Source of the DNA: a virus
Virus record (IMG/VR): IMGVR_UViG_3300033991_000293
Span: 1-64,000 of that record
Reading direction: 5' to 3' (one strand)
DNA length: 64,000 nucleotides
The position numbers and the translations under genes are program-made. Positions 18,511 through 26,742 of the stretch are shown one piece after another; position 1 is the first letter of the stretch; each line of letters begins with the position of its first letter. Under the pieces are notes generated by a model that saw only the letters and a list, made by a program, of their open reading frames with translations, made no database searches and was not told the DNA's origin.

Positions 18511-18855
18511 TCAACCCGCCCGCAGGATCACGGTGAATGTCCGTGCAGCCGCCTGGTTGACGTTTGCGCCTGCACCATCATGGCTCCAGAGTTTGACGAA
18601 GCCGGCTCCAACTACTCCAGCAGGGACAGGTTGCTGGCCACCGGTCACCAGCGTCTCCCCGATCAATGCCCCCGCAGCATCCGAGAGTGGAGCGAATGTC
18701 CCACCGGCAGTGGGGCAGACCTTGAAACCCAACACTGCTGCAGTCCATGCAGCCGGAGTGACCAGCCAAATCTCGGTCACCTGCCGAGTGTCGAAAGCGC
18801 CCGATAATGCCGTATCTTTGGCGATGGTGACTGTCAGCGTATCATATCCGCTCAT
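18511..18855 (-). CDS. Beta-rich virion protein, paralogue of its neighbour
   Basis: 114 residues from ATG 18855 behind CAGGAGGTAG. It shares the framework of the next gene downstream (AWTAAVLGFKV, GVVGAGFVKLW, RTFTVILRAG). The duplicates have diverged to roughly half identity by eye, so the duplication is not recent. Function unknown. Confidence 0.65.
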   Translation of the reverse strand: MSGYDTLTVTIAKDTALSGAFDTRQVTEIWLVTPAAWTAAVLGFKVCPTAGGTFAPLSDAAGALIGETLVTGGQQPVPAGVVGAGFVKLWSHDGAGANVNQAAARTFTVILRAG

Positions 18856-19064
18856 CCTGCTACCTCCTGGAGGGGAGCAGACCAGTGGGCAAGATTGCCC
18901 TGCACCTCCATCTCGCCATAGCAGTCCATACCCCAACCCTCAGTCTTGACCGCACCTGACTCGATTTGCCGCAGGATGTCGGCCAATATCTCGACGGCAG
19001 CCGCCTGGCCACGTATCTTCAAGGTGATGGTCACCGTGAATAGTTCTTCACCATCTGTGCCCAC
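18852..19064 (-). CDS. Small hypothetical protein
   Basis: 70 residues from GTG 19064, preceded by a strong AGGAGG; overlaps the next start by 4 bases. An alternating strand (LFTVTITLKIRGQ) is followed by an amphipathic helix (AAVEILADILRQIE). Function unknown. Confidence 0.55.
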   Translation of the reverse strand: MGTDGEELFTVTITLKIRGQAAAVEILADILRQIESGAVKTEGWGMDCYGEMEVQGNLAHWSAPLQEVAG

Positions 19065-19073
19065 TGTAGCCTC

Positions 19074-19682
19074 CTATAACCTCTCTAACCTCTGGTGCAG
19101 GATTCTGACCACCTGCTCGTCCAATTGTGTAAGTGCCCCCGCCGAAAGCCCCACGAACGGACGAGGGGGAACGGGAGCCCCCTGGGTGGGTATCCTCAGA
19201 TTTGCCCACCCAGGCCCTGTGACCTTTGCCCAGGATACCTGGCGCACGAACCCGCCCGCATGCAGGGTTGCGATTCGGTCTGGAGTCCTCGGATCATCCT
19301 CTGCGCTCAGGGTAATGAAAGTCGCCCCCATCTCCCGCTCAATCTCGGTGATGTTCCTGGGATGTCTAGGATCGGTGAAGGACAACTTCAAATCCTGAGT
19401 CCGAACCAGAATGGGATGGGCAGCACCCACCCGAAATGGTATGCCACGTTCGTCGATGCCCTTTTTCCTCTGTTTCTGTGTCCGCTCGGCCAGGGGTACC
19501 CAGGGAACACCCTCGGGTGACCGTTCGCGCTCGAAGTTCTGCGCGATTCCCCGCCGACCGGTATCCGCCACGATCTCAGCCTCCCGCTTGCCCAATTCAC
19601 CCAGGGAGCCCAGGCCCTCCCAAAGTGCATCCCAATCGGCCTGGGAACTCTCCGAAAGCCCAAAGGAAAATGGTATGCCCAT
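19074..19682 (-). CDS. Virion morphogenesis (tail completion) protein, Phage_tail_S-like
   Basis: 202 residues from ATG 19682, which overlaps the previous stop as TGATG; the longer frame upstream reads like an out-of-frame shadow. The family pattern is visible: a helix ending QNFERERSPEG, then V-P-W-V-P-L-A-E-R-T, a basic stretch (QKQRKKG), then I-L-V-R-T-Q-D-L-K-L-S-F. Members act in tail completion or head-tail joining (the P2 gpS/Mu gpG group). Confidence 0.75.
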   Translation of the reverse strand: MGIPFSFGLSESSQADWDALWEGLGSLGELGKREAEIVADTGRRGIAQNFERERSPEGVPWVPLAERTQKQRKKGIDERGIPFRVGAAHPILVRTQDLKLSFTDPRHPRNITEIEREMGATFITLSAEDDPRTPDRIATLHAGGFVRQVSWAKVTGPGWANLRIPTQGAPVPPRPFVGLSAGALTQLDEQVVRILHQRLERL

Positions 19683-20155
19683 CACCAAACCCCTGCAAGT
19701 TTCAGAACAGCCGCAATGACGGCCAACGCCTCGCCGATCTTGAACACCTTCTGAGTGATGTCCCATAGCCGGCTCCAGAGTGCAGCCTGGCCCGCTTTCA
19801 TTTCCGCCTCCACGTGATTGGCCTTTGCCAGTGCCCGTTGTTCCCCCTTTTCCAATTCCTGCTGGAGCCTGGCACGTTCGGCCTGATACCATTGCTCGCG
19901 TACCTGGTTGATGGCCTCCAGTTCGGCCAACTTTGCCACGTGTGCCCCAACAACGCCCCGCAAGTCGTCCAGGTCTTTCGAGTGGGAGTCTGACCGATCT
20001 TCAACGTGTCGCACCCGACCATTGATCTGCCCGACCTGCAATGCCAGTGCATTGATTGCCGCTTGCAGATTCGCAAAGCCCGTCTCAATGCTGGTACGGA
20101 TTTGCTCGACGCAAGTCCGCAAACTGTCCAGGCCCATTTCCCATGTATCCACCAT
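19682..20155 (-). CDS. Coiled-coil protein with a C-terminal hydrophobic segment (XhlA-like layout)
   Basis: 157 residues from ATG 20155 behind AGGAGAG. Long coiled coil from about residue 15 to 120, then a hydrophobic end (EALAVIAAVLKLAGVW). This is the layout of XhlA-type membrane-associated lysis accessory proteins, but also of tail chaperones or needle proteins. It lies in the tail module, far from the endolysin, so the lysis reading is weak. Confidence 0.55.
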   Translation of the reverse strand: MVDTWEMGLDSLRTCVEQIRTSIETGFANLQAAINALALQVGQINGRVRHVEDRSDSHSKDLDDLRGVVGAHVAKLAELEAINQVREQWYQAERARLQQELEKGEQRALAKANHVEAEMKAGQAALWSRLWDITQKVFKIGEALAVIAAVLKLAGVW

Positions 20156-20173
20156 AATGTTCTCTCCTGCAGC

Positions 20174-20206
20174 AAAACGGCGAGAAAGGAAAGCCCCCTC
20201 TCGCCG
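20174..20206 (-). terminator. Intrinsic terminator inside the late operon
   Basis: On the minus strand CGGCGAGA pairs with TCTCGCCG (arms 20199-20206 and 20178-20185) and is followed by TTTT. A second hairpin (TGCCCC/GGGGCA with a 3-nt loop, 20218-20232) lies just upstream. Together they separate the upper late genes from those below and could set expression levels. Confidence 0.6.
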
Positions 20207-20251
20207 CCACAATCAAGTGCCCCGTAGGGGCATCGGCCAAAGCCTGCCTTC

Positions 20252-20494
20252 CTACGTAGCCGCTATGGTGTGCCAGTCCGTGGTGTATACCGCCAGGTAA
20301 TACTTCGAGTCCCCGCTGTTGTAGTAAGTGACGTGATCACCCAGGCCGACTGACCGCCCTGACGCCGCCAACCATGCAGCCGTTAGAGCAGCAGAATCCG
20401 GATTCGCCAGCGTCCCCAGGTAGATGGGACCGTGATATTCTGGATGAGCCAACAACACGCCAGGCCGAATTTCTGGAACCATATCCACCGGCAT
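20252..20494 (-). CDS. Small hypothetical tail-region protein
   Basis: 80 residues, start behind AGGGGG. Short strands and Ser/Tyr-rich turns (GDHVTYYNSGDSKYYLAVYT). It lies after the tail chaperone pair and before a double hairpin. No family recognised. Confidence 0.5.
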   Translation of the reverse strand: MPVDMVPEIRPGVLLAHPEYHGPIYLGTLANPDSAALTAAWLAASGRSVGLGDHVTYYNSGDSKYYLAVYTTDWHTIAAT

Positions 20495-20504
20495 CGCGTA
20501 CCCC

Positions 20505-21274
20505 CTATGATTTGTCCAGGCCCATGTCCCGCCTGATCATCCGATTCAACCATTCGAGAATAGCCAAATCGTGCAGGAACCAGTCAGGCCAGTCCACCAG
20601 TCCGCCCCCGAACAGGGGCAATTGCCAATCGAACCGTTTGCCGAGTTTCCACAAGGAAAAAGATAACTCAGGTTTGACTAATTCCCAACCAGCGTCCTCC
20701 TCCAGCATCCCTGGATCACTGGAACGTTCCAGTTGGCGATTGTAGTCGATCAGCCAGACCCGCACCTGCTGCTGGTGACCATCTAGGCTTTTTTTTGGGC
20801 CCCTTCATCCTCGGCAGGCCCGGGCCCCGCCAGCCAGTGGGGATTCAAATCGTAGACGGCAGTCTCCCATGCGCCGACCAGCCGCTCGTCCAGTGCAATG
20901 AAGTCGTCGATGCTGAGAGTCCCCACGTTCAGCCCACTGGCCTCGATTGTCGCCGAGATAAGGTCAGGGTAGACCACCTGGGCCAGAATCGCGACTGCCG
21001 ACATCGTCACTGGATCGGTTGGCCTCTCCTCCGTCTTTTGTCCCGCAACTTCCGTGCTTTCCTCCGCCTGTGGCTCCCCTTCTTCCTGGTCACCTGCACC
21101 TCCGGCAGTAGAAACAGGGACAAGACCTGTCTGCGCCTGGCGGTATCTTTCTACGAAAACCATACCTGTACCGCGCAGGAGAGTCCTCTTCATGGCCACC
21201 AGCGCAGTCGCCTCAGTGATGACCAGGCGATAGGTCTTGTCCCCGTCTTGGTATTCGACTATCTTCGTCAGCAT
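20505..21274 (-). CDS. Tail assembly chaperone, frameshifted long form (gpGT-like)
   Basis: A -1 slip on the A8 run near the end of the short chaperone frame (20783-21274) joins it to the second frame. The reading becomes QKK-SLDGHQQQ-VRVWLIDYN and ends at 20505, 256 residues in all. The second frame has no convincing start of its own (only GTG 20765 without a ribosome site). Position between major tail protein and tape measure is the standard one for this pair. The long form recruits the tape measure during tail assembly in lambda-like phages. Confidence 0.85.
20783..21274 (-). CDS. Tail assembly chaperone, short form (gpG-like)
   Basis: 163 residues ending GAQKKA just after the slippery run. 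Alternating helices and an acidic linker (GDQEEGEPQAEESTE). It directly follows the major tail protein. The abundant short product coats the tape measure in known systems. The conserved layout and frameshift signal support the call more than sequence similarity. Confidence 0.8.
   Translation of the reverse strand: MLTKIVEYQDGDKTYRLVITEATALVAMKRTLLRGTGMVFVERYRQAQTGLVPVSTAGGAGDQEEGEPQAEESTEVAGQKTEERPTDPVTMSAVAILAQVVYPDLISATIEASGLNVGTLSIDDFIALDERLVGAWETAVYDLNPHWLAGPGPAEDEGAQKKA
20789..20797 (-). promoter_or_regulatory. Programmed -1 ribosomal frameshift site (A8)
   Basis: Minus-strand sequence C-AAAAAAAA-GCC, zero-frame codons CAA AAA AAA GCC then TAG. The run contains the heptamer A AAA AAA. 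The -1 frame is open across the stop and continues for 85 codons. Confidence 0.85.
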
Positions 21275-21279
21275 TGCGC

Positions 21280-22134
21280 CTACTGGATATCCGCGATCTC
21301 GTAGAAGGCAATGACGATATCCCCGTCTGCTGGCGCAACGGTGAAGGTGATGCTGTCCACGGTGATGGTGACTGTTGCGGTCACGTCGGTCACCACGCCA
21401 GTCGCAGCCACCCAGTGGTACACCTTCACACGATCAGCAGCCGCAGCCTTGAAGCCAGTGGAGAAAAGAAACGCTGTCTCAGCGCCCTCGCCTTCCCAAT
21501 AGGCCAGATGCGGACGGTACCGCGAGATACCACGGATGATCTGCGCCTCGAGACATCCATCGTTGGCCAGCGTGAAAGGCAGGCCCCAGGGGTATTTGTT
21601 AAATACCCTGGGTTGCAGCGTATATGTGTTCTCGTCTGCCCCGCCCTCCTCGAAGGGCCCCCATTTGGGGAAGATCAGCGCCTTCGTGAGCAGCACCCAA
21701 AGCCAGTTACGCTGTCCCTTGTTGGTCGATACCTCGTCAGCATCCACGCTCTGGCGATAGCCCAGGATAGCAATGTCTGGCTCCATGCCCTGCTGGTCAG
21801 TGCCCATGACGCCCGCCTGCATTTCCTCCAGCGCCCTGACTTTCGTGTTAGTCAGAAGGGCATCGAGCGTCAGGTCTGTGCGCCCTGTGCGAATCTCGCC
21901 GGTCACTGCCTCCGTTGGGGGGAGTAGGTCAACTGCTCCGACCCGATCATCGCCGGTATGGGAGATAATGGTTGGATCTGGGACCGTGAGAGTCAGTGCC
22001 TTTGCCAGTGCCACGCGAAACCCATCGTATCCATCCTCCCCAGGGGTAGGGACCACGCCGAATCCATCGGAATTCAGCGCATATACTCGCAGGTTGCGAA
22101 AACCTGCACCCGAAACCTTAGTTGTTGCTACCAT
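21280..22134 (-). CDS. Major tail (tube) protein
   Basis: 284 residues, strong AGGAGG start. It has the features of siphovirus tube proteins: N-terminal V-A-T-T-K-V start, a central mixed region with YTLQPRVFNKYPWGLPFTL, and a C-terminal beta domain (VTDVTATVTITVDSITFTV). Position before the frameshifting chaperones and after the tail terminator candidate supports the assignment. Confidence 0.8.
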   Translation of the reverse strand: MVATTKVSGAGFRNLRVYALNSDGFGVVPTPGEDGYDGFRVALAKALTLTVPDPTIISHTGDDRVGAVDLLPPTEAVTGEIRTGRTDLTLDALLTNTKVRALEEMQAGVMGTDQQGMEPDIAILGYRQSVDADEVSTNKGQRNWLWVLLTKALIFPKWGPFEEGGADENTYTLQPRVFNKYPWGLPFTLANDGCLEAQIIRGISRYRPHLAYWEGEGAETAFLFSTGFKAAAADRVKVYHWVAATGVVTDVTATVTITVDSITFTVAPADGDIVIAFYEIADIQ

Positions 22135-22146
22135 AGGAAAGCCTCC

Positions 22147-22626
22147 TTACATGTATTCGTCGTGTTCTGCCGTGAGCAGCCCCCCGAAGTCCAGCCGCTC
22201 TGCATCCACGTCAAACTCTTCGAGAATCCAATGACCACTGCGCCCGATGTGGCGAATGTGGTTGACCATCGCCCCGCGAACCAGTAACACGCATTGCCCG
22301 ACCAGTGCAGTGATCACCGCCTCGCGCATAACCCTGATGTTCGAATATCCCTTACCCCTGTCGTAGATCAAGACAGAGACGTAAGCAGTTCGTGTTCTCT
22401 CGCGCTCGCCCTCCCCTTTTTCCCAAACTACGATGGCCAGCACCTGGCCCGCGTTATCCTCATCCTCCCGCCGTGTAGCCTGCGCCGCCTGCAGTGCCTG
22501 CGCGCTCAGTTGGCCGGTTTCCAGGATACCATCCGCGCCCCCGACCACCAGATCACAGACCTCGTCGGAATCCTTCAGTACCGCAAGCGCCCAGGTAGCA
22601 AGGTCATTGTACTCTGTCTCTGCCAC
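22147..22626 (-). CDS. Probable tail terminator protein
   Basis: 159 residues from GTG 22626 with AGGGG upstream. The alpha/beta pattern (helix TWALAVLKDSDEVCDLV, strand LAIVVWEKGE, strand TAYVSVLIYDRG, helix VMREAVITALVG) fits small tail terminators, which cap the tube at the head end. It lies next to the tube gene. Family inferred from position and size. Confidence 0.55.
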   Translation of the reverse strand: MAETEYNDLATWALAVLKDSDEVCDLVVGGADGILETGQLSAQALQAAQATRREDEDNAGQVLAIVVWEKGEGERERTRTAYVSVLIYDRGKGYSNIRVMREAVITALVGQCVLLVRGAMVNHIRHIGRSGHWILEEFDVDAERLDFGGLLTAEHDEYM

Positions 22627-22637
22627 AGGCCAGTCCC

Positions 22638-22859
22638 CTAACCGAATTTGTCCAGACTAACGTCCTTTGCTGGCGTACCGGCACCCACCTGTTGCAGGCA
22701 GGCCCCGACCAACCGTAGCAGTTCTATGACTGCCTCCTCCGGCATGTTGATGGACAAGGTGGGCGATTCGCATGCCCCCTGGAGTTTTCCTCCTGCGTCC
22801 AGGGAGATAAAGACGACGATTCTCAGTTCGTTTGCCCTCTGGTCAGTCGCCGACGGCAT
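22638..22859 (-). CDS. Small hypothetical protein
   Basis: 73 residues, overlapping the end of the gene before it by 17 bases. Strand LRIVVFISLDAGG, then a helix PEEAVIELLRLVGACLQQV. The pattern is like the 70-residue product of 18852-19064 (a strand then a helix), perhaps a distant paralogue. Function unknown. Confidence 0.5.
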   Translation of the reverse strand: MPSATDQRANELRIVVFISLDAGGKLQGACESPTLSINMPEEAVIELLRLVGACLQQVGAGTPAKDVSLDKFG

Positions 22860-23262
22860 CAGGAACCCCTGTCTCGATCTCGCGCAGGGTTACACTGGCC
22901 TGCGCGATCGCAGCCTCAGCCTCGACAGGCCCAATCTCTGTCGTAGCAGGAGGGGAAGCGATCTTTTTGCGTCTGCGCCGACGAGTGGCCGGCACCGCCT
23001 CGGCCTGGGCCGGCACCTGCTCGGCCATCTCCGCAACCATCTCGTAGTGGATGTCCCACCGGTCATCCAGCGCCGATGGGTGAATGGCCACGATCTGACC
23101 GATTTCTGCATCGCCGATCACAACTCGGGCCCCGACCGTGAAGGGCAACGTTCCCATGATCCTATTGGTCACGAACATGCCCTGGCCGAAGTGTGTCTCC
23201 GGAATCCCACAATCCAGCCGCACTTCGTCCCCTACTGAAATGACCACGTGTCTGTTTGCCAT
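22843..23262 (-). CDS. Head-tail region protein with a beta-barrel start and basic patch
   Basis: 139 residues, start behind GGGAGG. The N-terminal half alternates strands (HVVISVGDEVRLDCG, GARVVIGDAEIGQIVAI). A basic cluster (TRRRRRKK) near residue 95 separates it from an Ala/Glu-rich tail. Probably a virion accessory protein; no family recognised. Confidence 0.55.
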   Translation of the reverse strand: MANRHVVISVGDEVRLDCGIPETHFGQGMFVTNRIMGTLPFTVGARVVIGDAEIGQIVAIHPSALDDRWDIHYEMVAEMAEQVPAQAEAVPATRRRRRKKIASPPATTEIGPVEAEAAIAQASVTLREIETGVPDAVGD

Positions 23263-23271
23263 AGCGCCTCC

Positions 23272-23610
23272 CTACTGGAGCATAAAAAGTGTAGCCTGTG
23301 CCTCGTGAGGAAAGATGTCGATGCTAACCACCCGATACCGCACACCCCCTGTCCAGATTTCATCTCCCACCTGCAGGTTAGTCCCACAGGCAAAGGCCAT
23401 CGTATAGTACTGGGGCGATACTGCCCCCTGTACCGACCCATCGTCACGTCCCTGGACTGCCCTGGTGGTTTGGGCGATTCGCACCTGGAGAGTGCCCACT
23501 GCCGTCTCGGTCCCATCGACCATACGCCAGACTGTGGCACCGACGAAATTGTCGCCTGCGATGGTGCCCATTGTAGCCGCCATCAGGCCAGCATTTAGGA
23601 CACCTGGCAT
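23272..23610 (-). CDS. Probable head closure / connector protein
   Basis: 112 residues, TAATG overlap with the gene before it. Beta-rich with DEIWTGGVRYRVVSIDIFP near the end, the typical last strands of head-closure barrels. Follows the first connector candidate as expected in the order portal, capsid, connector, stopper, tail terminator. Confidence 0.6.
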   Translation of the reverse strand: MPGVLNAGLMAATMGTIAGDNFVGATVWRMVDGTETAVGTLQVRIAQTTRAVQGRDDGSVQGAVSPQYYTMAFACGTNLQVGDEIWTGGVRYRVVSIDIFPHEAQATLFMLQ

Positions 23611-24161
23611 TAGAGTGCCTCCGCCGAAGTGATGAATGGAGCCATCAAAGCCTCGCGCTCTACTGTGTCCGCTTTGACCAGCCCCACGGGAGCCCCGCTG
23701 ATTGTCTGTAGACGGCCCTGGAGGAATTGCAGCGCATCACGAGAACTGGAACGGTCAACCGATTCCTGGCCGAATGTGTACTTCAGGAAGCGGTCAGCGT
23801 CGGCCAGCAGCCAGGTAATTATCTCCAGCGCCGCAGCGTCGAGGGATGGGAAACGGTCAAGGGCATCCTGCAGTTCATCGTCGGAGAAAGCCACCCAGGA
23901 GTAACCCGCAACGATGGCAGCACCGGCAGTGGGAGCAGTGGCGAACGTAAGCACGCCCAGGCCAGGGACAATGGTATAATCCTCGTCCCTCTCTTGCACT
24001 ACCCCACCGACCAGTACCACGTCGGAATCTTCCACGACAGGGGCAATCCGAATGCGAAACTGCACCGATTCCCCATCCCCTACTCCAACAGGATCATTGA
24101 GTAGGAGCCTGGGCCGGTCAGCGATCTTGAGTCTGAGCCTTTCCAGGTCTGTCAGCGCCAT
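23610..24161 (-). CDS. Probable head-tail adaptor
   Basis: 183 residues. It has the Ig-like beta stretch found in some adaptors (RIRIAPVVEDSDVVLVGGVV, with YTIVPGLGVLTFATAPTAG) followed by a helical bundle (DDELQDALDRFPSLDAAALE, ITWLLADADRFLKYTFG), the pattern of gp6/gp15-like adaptors. Located directly after the capsid block. Confidence 0.65.
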   Translation of the reverse strand: MALTDLERLRLKIADRPRLLLNDPVGVGDGESVQFRIRIAPVVEDSDVVLVGGVVQERDEDYTIVPGLGVLTFATAPTAGAAIVAGYSWVAFSDDELQDALDRFPSLDAAALEIITWLLADADRFLKYTFGQESVDRSSSRDALQFLQGRLQTISGAPVGLVKADTVEREALMAPFITSAEAL

Positions 24162-24205
24162 TGCACCACCTATCAGGTTGACAAGTCAGGCCAACAGTAT
24201 CAGGA

Positions 24206-24922
24206 TCAGTCGTTGATCAGCCTGACGTATAGGGTAGGGGTATACCATAGGCCACCGCTCGATTGCATCTTGAAGCGCATGCACTGCCCCATGATGGGGA
24301 AATCACGCGCCACCGCTGATGGCGCAATACCCTCCAGCCGGAACAGCATCGAGACTGAGGATAGCGTCAACTCAGTGGTTTGCCCTGCTGTGTCCACCGT
24401 GGTGGTTGATGTCACCGTGTCGCCCGTACCTGCCGACCCGACCGTCACGACCGTTGACGTGATCGTCTCTGTTTCACCCGCTGATGCATCGAGGGTGACC
24501 GTAGACGTGATGGTCTGAGTCGTCGTCCCTGACCGAACCACTGTAGCCGTGGATGTAGACGTATATGTGTCGAGGGGAGCCAACTCCAGCACTGCACCAT
24601 CGAACCAGGCGGTGATTGCCCCGCAACTGTTGGCTTGATTCGAGAACTGCGGAGTAACAGACAACACGTGAGTGACAGTGGGTGATGTGGTGGAAGCCTG
24701 CAGTTGAAAGTGGCTATAGTAACCCGCGATCATCGGACTGGAGTACTCTGTGGCGGTCAGCGCCTCCGTACCATCGTAGACAGTCACCTGCGCAGACGCT
24801 TGCACGGTTTGGGCCTCGGCATCTTTGGGTTGATTGAATTTCAGCACTGTCCCGACCATCAGGCCCAATAGACAGGCAACCAGCATCGACAGGCCAACTT
24901 GAACGTACCTGTTTCTCAACAT
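24206..24922 (-). CDS. Secreted or membrane-anchored Ser/Thr-rich protein
   Basis: 238 residues from ATG 24922 behind GGGAGG; the frame upstream of this ATG overlaps another gene and is not used. The N-terminus is a signal anchor: basic LRNRYVQ then LSMLVACLLGLMVGTVL. The rest is Thr/Ser/Val-rich with repeats of T-x-T-S-T-V spacing (TSTATVVRSGTTTQTITSTV) and a C-terminal beta domain. No lipobox. Odd for a gene between capsid and connectors; it may be displayed on the host envelope or act in superinfection control. Both are inference. Confidence 0.6.
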   Translation of the reverse strand: MLRNRYVQVGLSMLVACLLGLMVGTVLKFNQPKDAEAQTVQASAQVTVYDGTEALTATEYSSPMIAGYYSHFQLQASTTSPTVTHVLSVTPQFSNQANSCGAITAWFDGAVLELAPLDTYTSTSTATVVRSGTTTQTITSTVTLDASAGETETITSTVVTVGSAGTGDTVTSTTTVDTAGQTTELTLSSVSMLFRLEGIAPSAVARDFPIMGQCMRFKMQSSGGLWYTPTLYVRLIND

Positions 24923-24945
24923 AGGAAACCTCCCTCGAAACTTTG

Positions 24946-25323
24946 CTATGCGCCGACCTGGATCACCCTGGGACCGAGTGCATCTTGAACCCGCTGACGG
25001 GCAGTGACCCGTCTCTGCGCGATTGCTTCCTCTGCGGTCATCTCGTGAGATTCCCCGCATTTGTCCCTTTGCCATTCCTCCAGGAAGCACCGCCCGCACG
25101 TACCGCAGACCGGCAGCGCCTCTAGCGCCGCTTTCTTGGGTTGCGGCTCCAGCAGGGATACCAGATTATGCTTGACGAGTAGGGCATCATTGGGATGCCC
25201 CTGCAGTTGGAATATCTGACCGAGTTTGACGTCCCCGATTTTCCCATCGTCATAACTGAAGTCACGTCCCGCCATGACGTAGGAGCCTGGCCCGACGTTA
25301 GCCATAGTGGTAGGGTTGCCCAT
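24946..25323 (-). CDS. Capsid-module protein with a CxxC pair
   Basis: 125 residues. N-terminal small beta domain (GSYVMAGRDFSYDDGK), then C-G-T-C at about residue 73 and a second Cys pair further on, then a basic helix (RRVTARQRVQDAL). It follows the major capsid gene with 8 bases between. Could be a decoration protein or a metal-binding head protein. Confidence 0.5.
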   Translation of the reverse strand: MGNPTTMANVGPGSYVMAGRDFSYDDGKIGDVKLGQIFQLQGHPNDALLVKHNLVSLLEPQPKKAALEALPVCGTCGRCFLEEWQRDKCGESHEMTAEEAIAQRRVTARQRVQDALGPRVIQVGA

Positions 25324-25331
25324 CGTCCCCC

Positions 25332-26312
25332 CTAATCCACTGCATCTGACAGGAACAGGCCAGCGTCAGCAGCAATGACTTTTGGATCCATGTATTGGTA
25401 GCATTCTACCAAGTCGCCCTTATCAGAGACAGGATCGCGCCGCCTCTTGATGTAGCGCGGACCCCCAAAAGCGGTCTTCCAGACGAAGTTATATCCCGCG
25501 CTCGGCACGAACAGCCCAGGGTTAGGGGCGACGTATGCCAACCACGCATCGTCATCCCAGTTAGGAGCGTATGATACCGACCCCTCTGATGTGCCCTCTG
25601 GACTGGCAGTGTACATGGATAGGCCGACCGGTACACGCGCCAGGCCAAGCAGTTGGGCGATCAGGTTGGGAGTCACCATCGCCGGCTCCGTAGACGAAGC
25701 CCCATACTTGATCCTGTCGAGCAGGATGGGATGATCGGCCAACACGTCGAACGTCAGGTCACCCAACACCAGTGTATTGGCATTCAGCCCACCCAGTGCA
25801 CGCCGGATCGTCCGCATGTCGCCCCGCAACTCCAACAGTGGGTTGCTGGTTGCATAGAGCGACCACTTGATGAAGTCCACCGTACCCTGCCGGTCAGTGC
25901 CCCAAACCCCTGTCTTCCAGAAGTTGTTGACCCACAGGCGCTCTTCCTTCATGAGCATTTTGTCGGTCACCCACCGCGTACCATCACGGTCTGCATCGAA
26001 AGGTTGATCCGTATTTGCCCTGCGCGCATCGCCGATAAAGTGGCCCACGCCATATTCCCTACAGAAATATGTGTGGGAAGTATCTACGCCGTAGCCGGAG
26101 ATAGGCGCAGCCTCGCGCTCGCTCAACTCCTGCGCCTCGTCCCTGAACCACGCCGACTTCGTATACCACGGGATGATGTCCGACCGCTTGACCACCATCA
26201 CTGTCGGGAACAACGCTCCCGCGATATACAGCGTATTGATGTATCCGACTGACATGTTCGTCATGAGCATGTTGACGTGTACATCACCTGAACCTGGCAT
26301 GTCCATTGCCAT
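25332..26312 (-). CDS. Major capsid protein
   Basis: 326 residues with AGGAGGA before the start. It follows the gpE/HK97-fold pattern: N-terminal arm, central G-Y-G-V-D with REYGVGHFIGDARRAN, the region NTLVLGDLTFDVLADHPILL followed by LLGLARVPVGLSMYTAS, and a closing KVIAADAGLFLSDAVD segment. It lies after the protease and decoration protein, the standard order. Confidence 0.85.
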   Translation of the reverse strand: MAMDMPGSGDVHVNMLMTNMSVGYINTLYIAGALFPTVMVVKRSDIIPWYTKSAWFRDEAQELSEREAAPISGYGVDTSHTYFCREYGVGHFIGDARRANTDQPFDADRDGTRWVTDKMLMKEERLWVNNFWKTGVWGTDRQGTVDFIKWSLYATSNPLLELRGDMRTIRRALGGLNANTLVLGDLTFDVLADHPILLDRIKYGASSTEPAMVTPNLIAQLLGLARVPVGLSMYTASPEGTSEGSVSYAPNWDDDAWLAYVAPNPGLFVPSAGYNFVWKTAFGGPRYIKRRRDPVSDKGDLVECYQYMDPKVIAADAGLFLSDAVD

Positions 26313-26339
26313 GTTTGCATTCCTCCTGACTGTGAAGCC

Positions 26340-26735
26340 CTATGAAGCCCTATGGGGAGCCACGCACTCCACAACTGCTTCGATCAGCAAGTCCCCGGCA
26401 CCGGCAGCCGACCAGACAGTCCCTGCTACATACTCCGTAGTATCAGTCCCTGGAGTCTTGCCGTCTGCCCGACCATTGGCCGATGGGCCGATCAGGTCAC
26501 CCACCGACAGGGAACCAGCCGATTTGATCTTCGTAGGCCCGCTGACGACGATCTCCGCCCTGCGTCCTGAAACCACGGCCTCCTGAAGGACGCCCGCCGG
26601 AACGTCAGTGGCAGCCGCTATGTGTACCAGTTTGCCCGCATTGAACTTCACGAAGTGCCACTGGTAAAGCAGCAGGTCTTCACCTGCCTCGAAAGAACGA
26701 CGAATTTCTGCACCCTGAGAAATGGCAGCCATCAT
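26340..26735 (-). CDS. Head decoration protein (DUF2190-like)
   Basis: 131 residues from ATG 26735 (or 26732) behind GGGGGTG. The pattern fits DUF2190-type decoration proteins: F-E-A-G-E-D-L, H-I-A-A-A-T-D-V-P-A-G-V, G-D-L-I-G-P, and a last strand GDLLIEAVVECV. These stabilise the expanded capsid. Lies between protease and major capsid gene. Confidence 0.7.
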   Translation of the reverse strand: MMAAISQGAEIRRSFEAGEDLLLYQWHFVKFNAGKLVHIAAATDVPAGVLQEAVVSGRRAEIVVSGPTKIKSAGSLSVGDLIGPSANGRADGKTPGTDTTEYVAGTVWSAAGAGDLLIEAVVECVAPHRAS

Positions 26736-26742
26736 ACACCCC

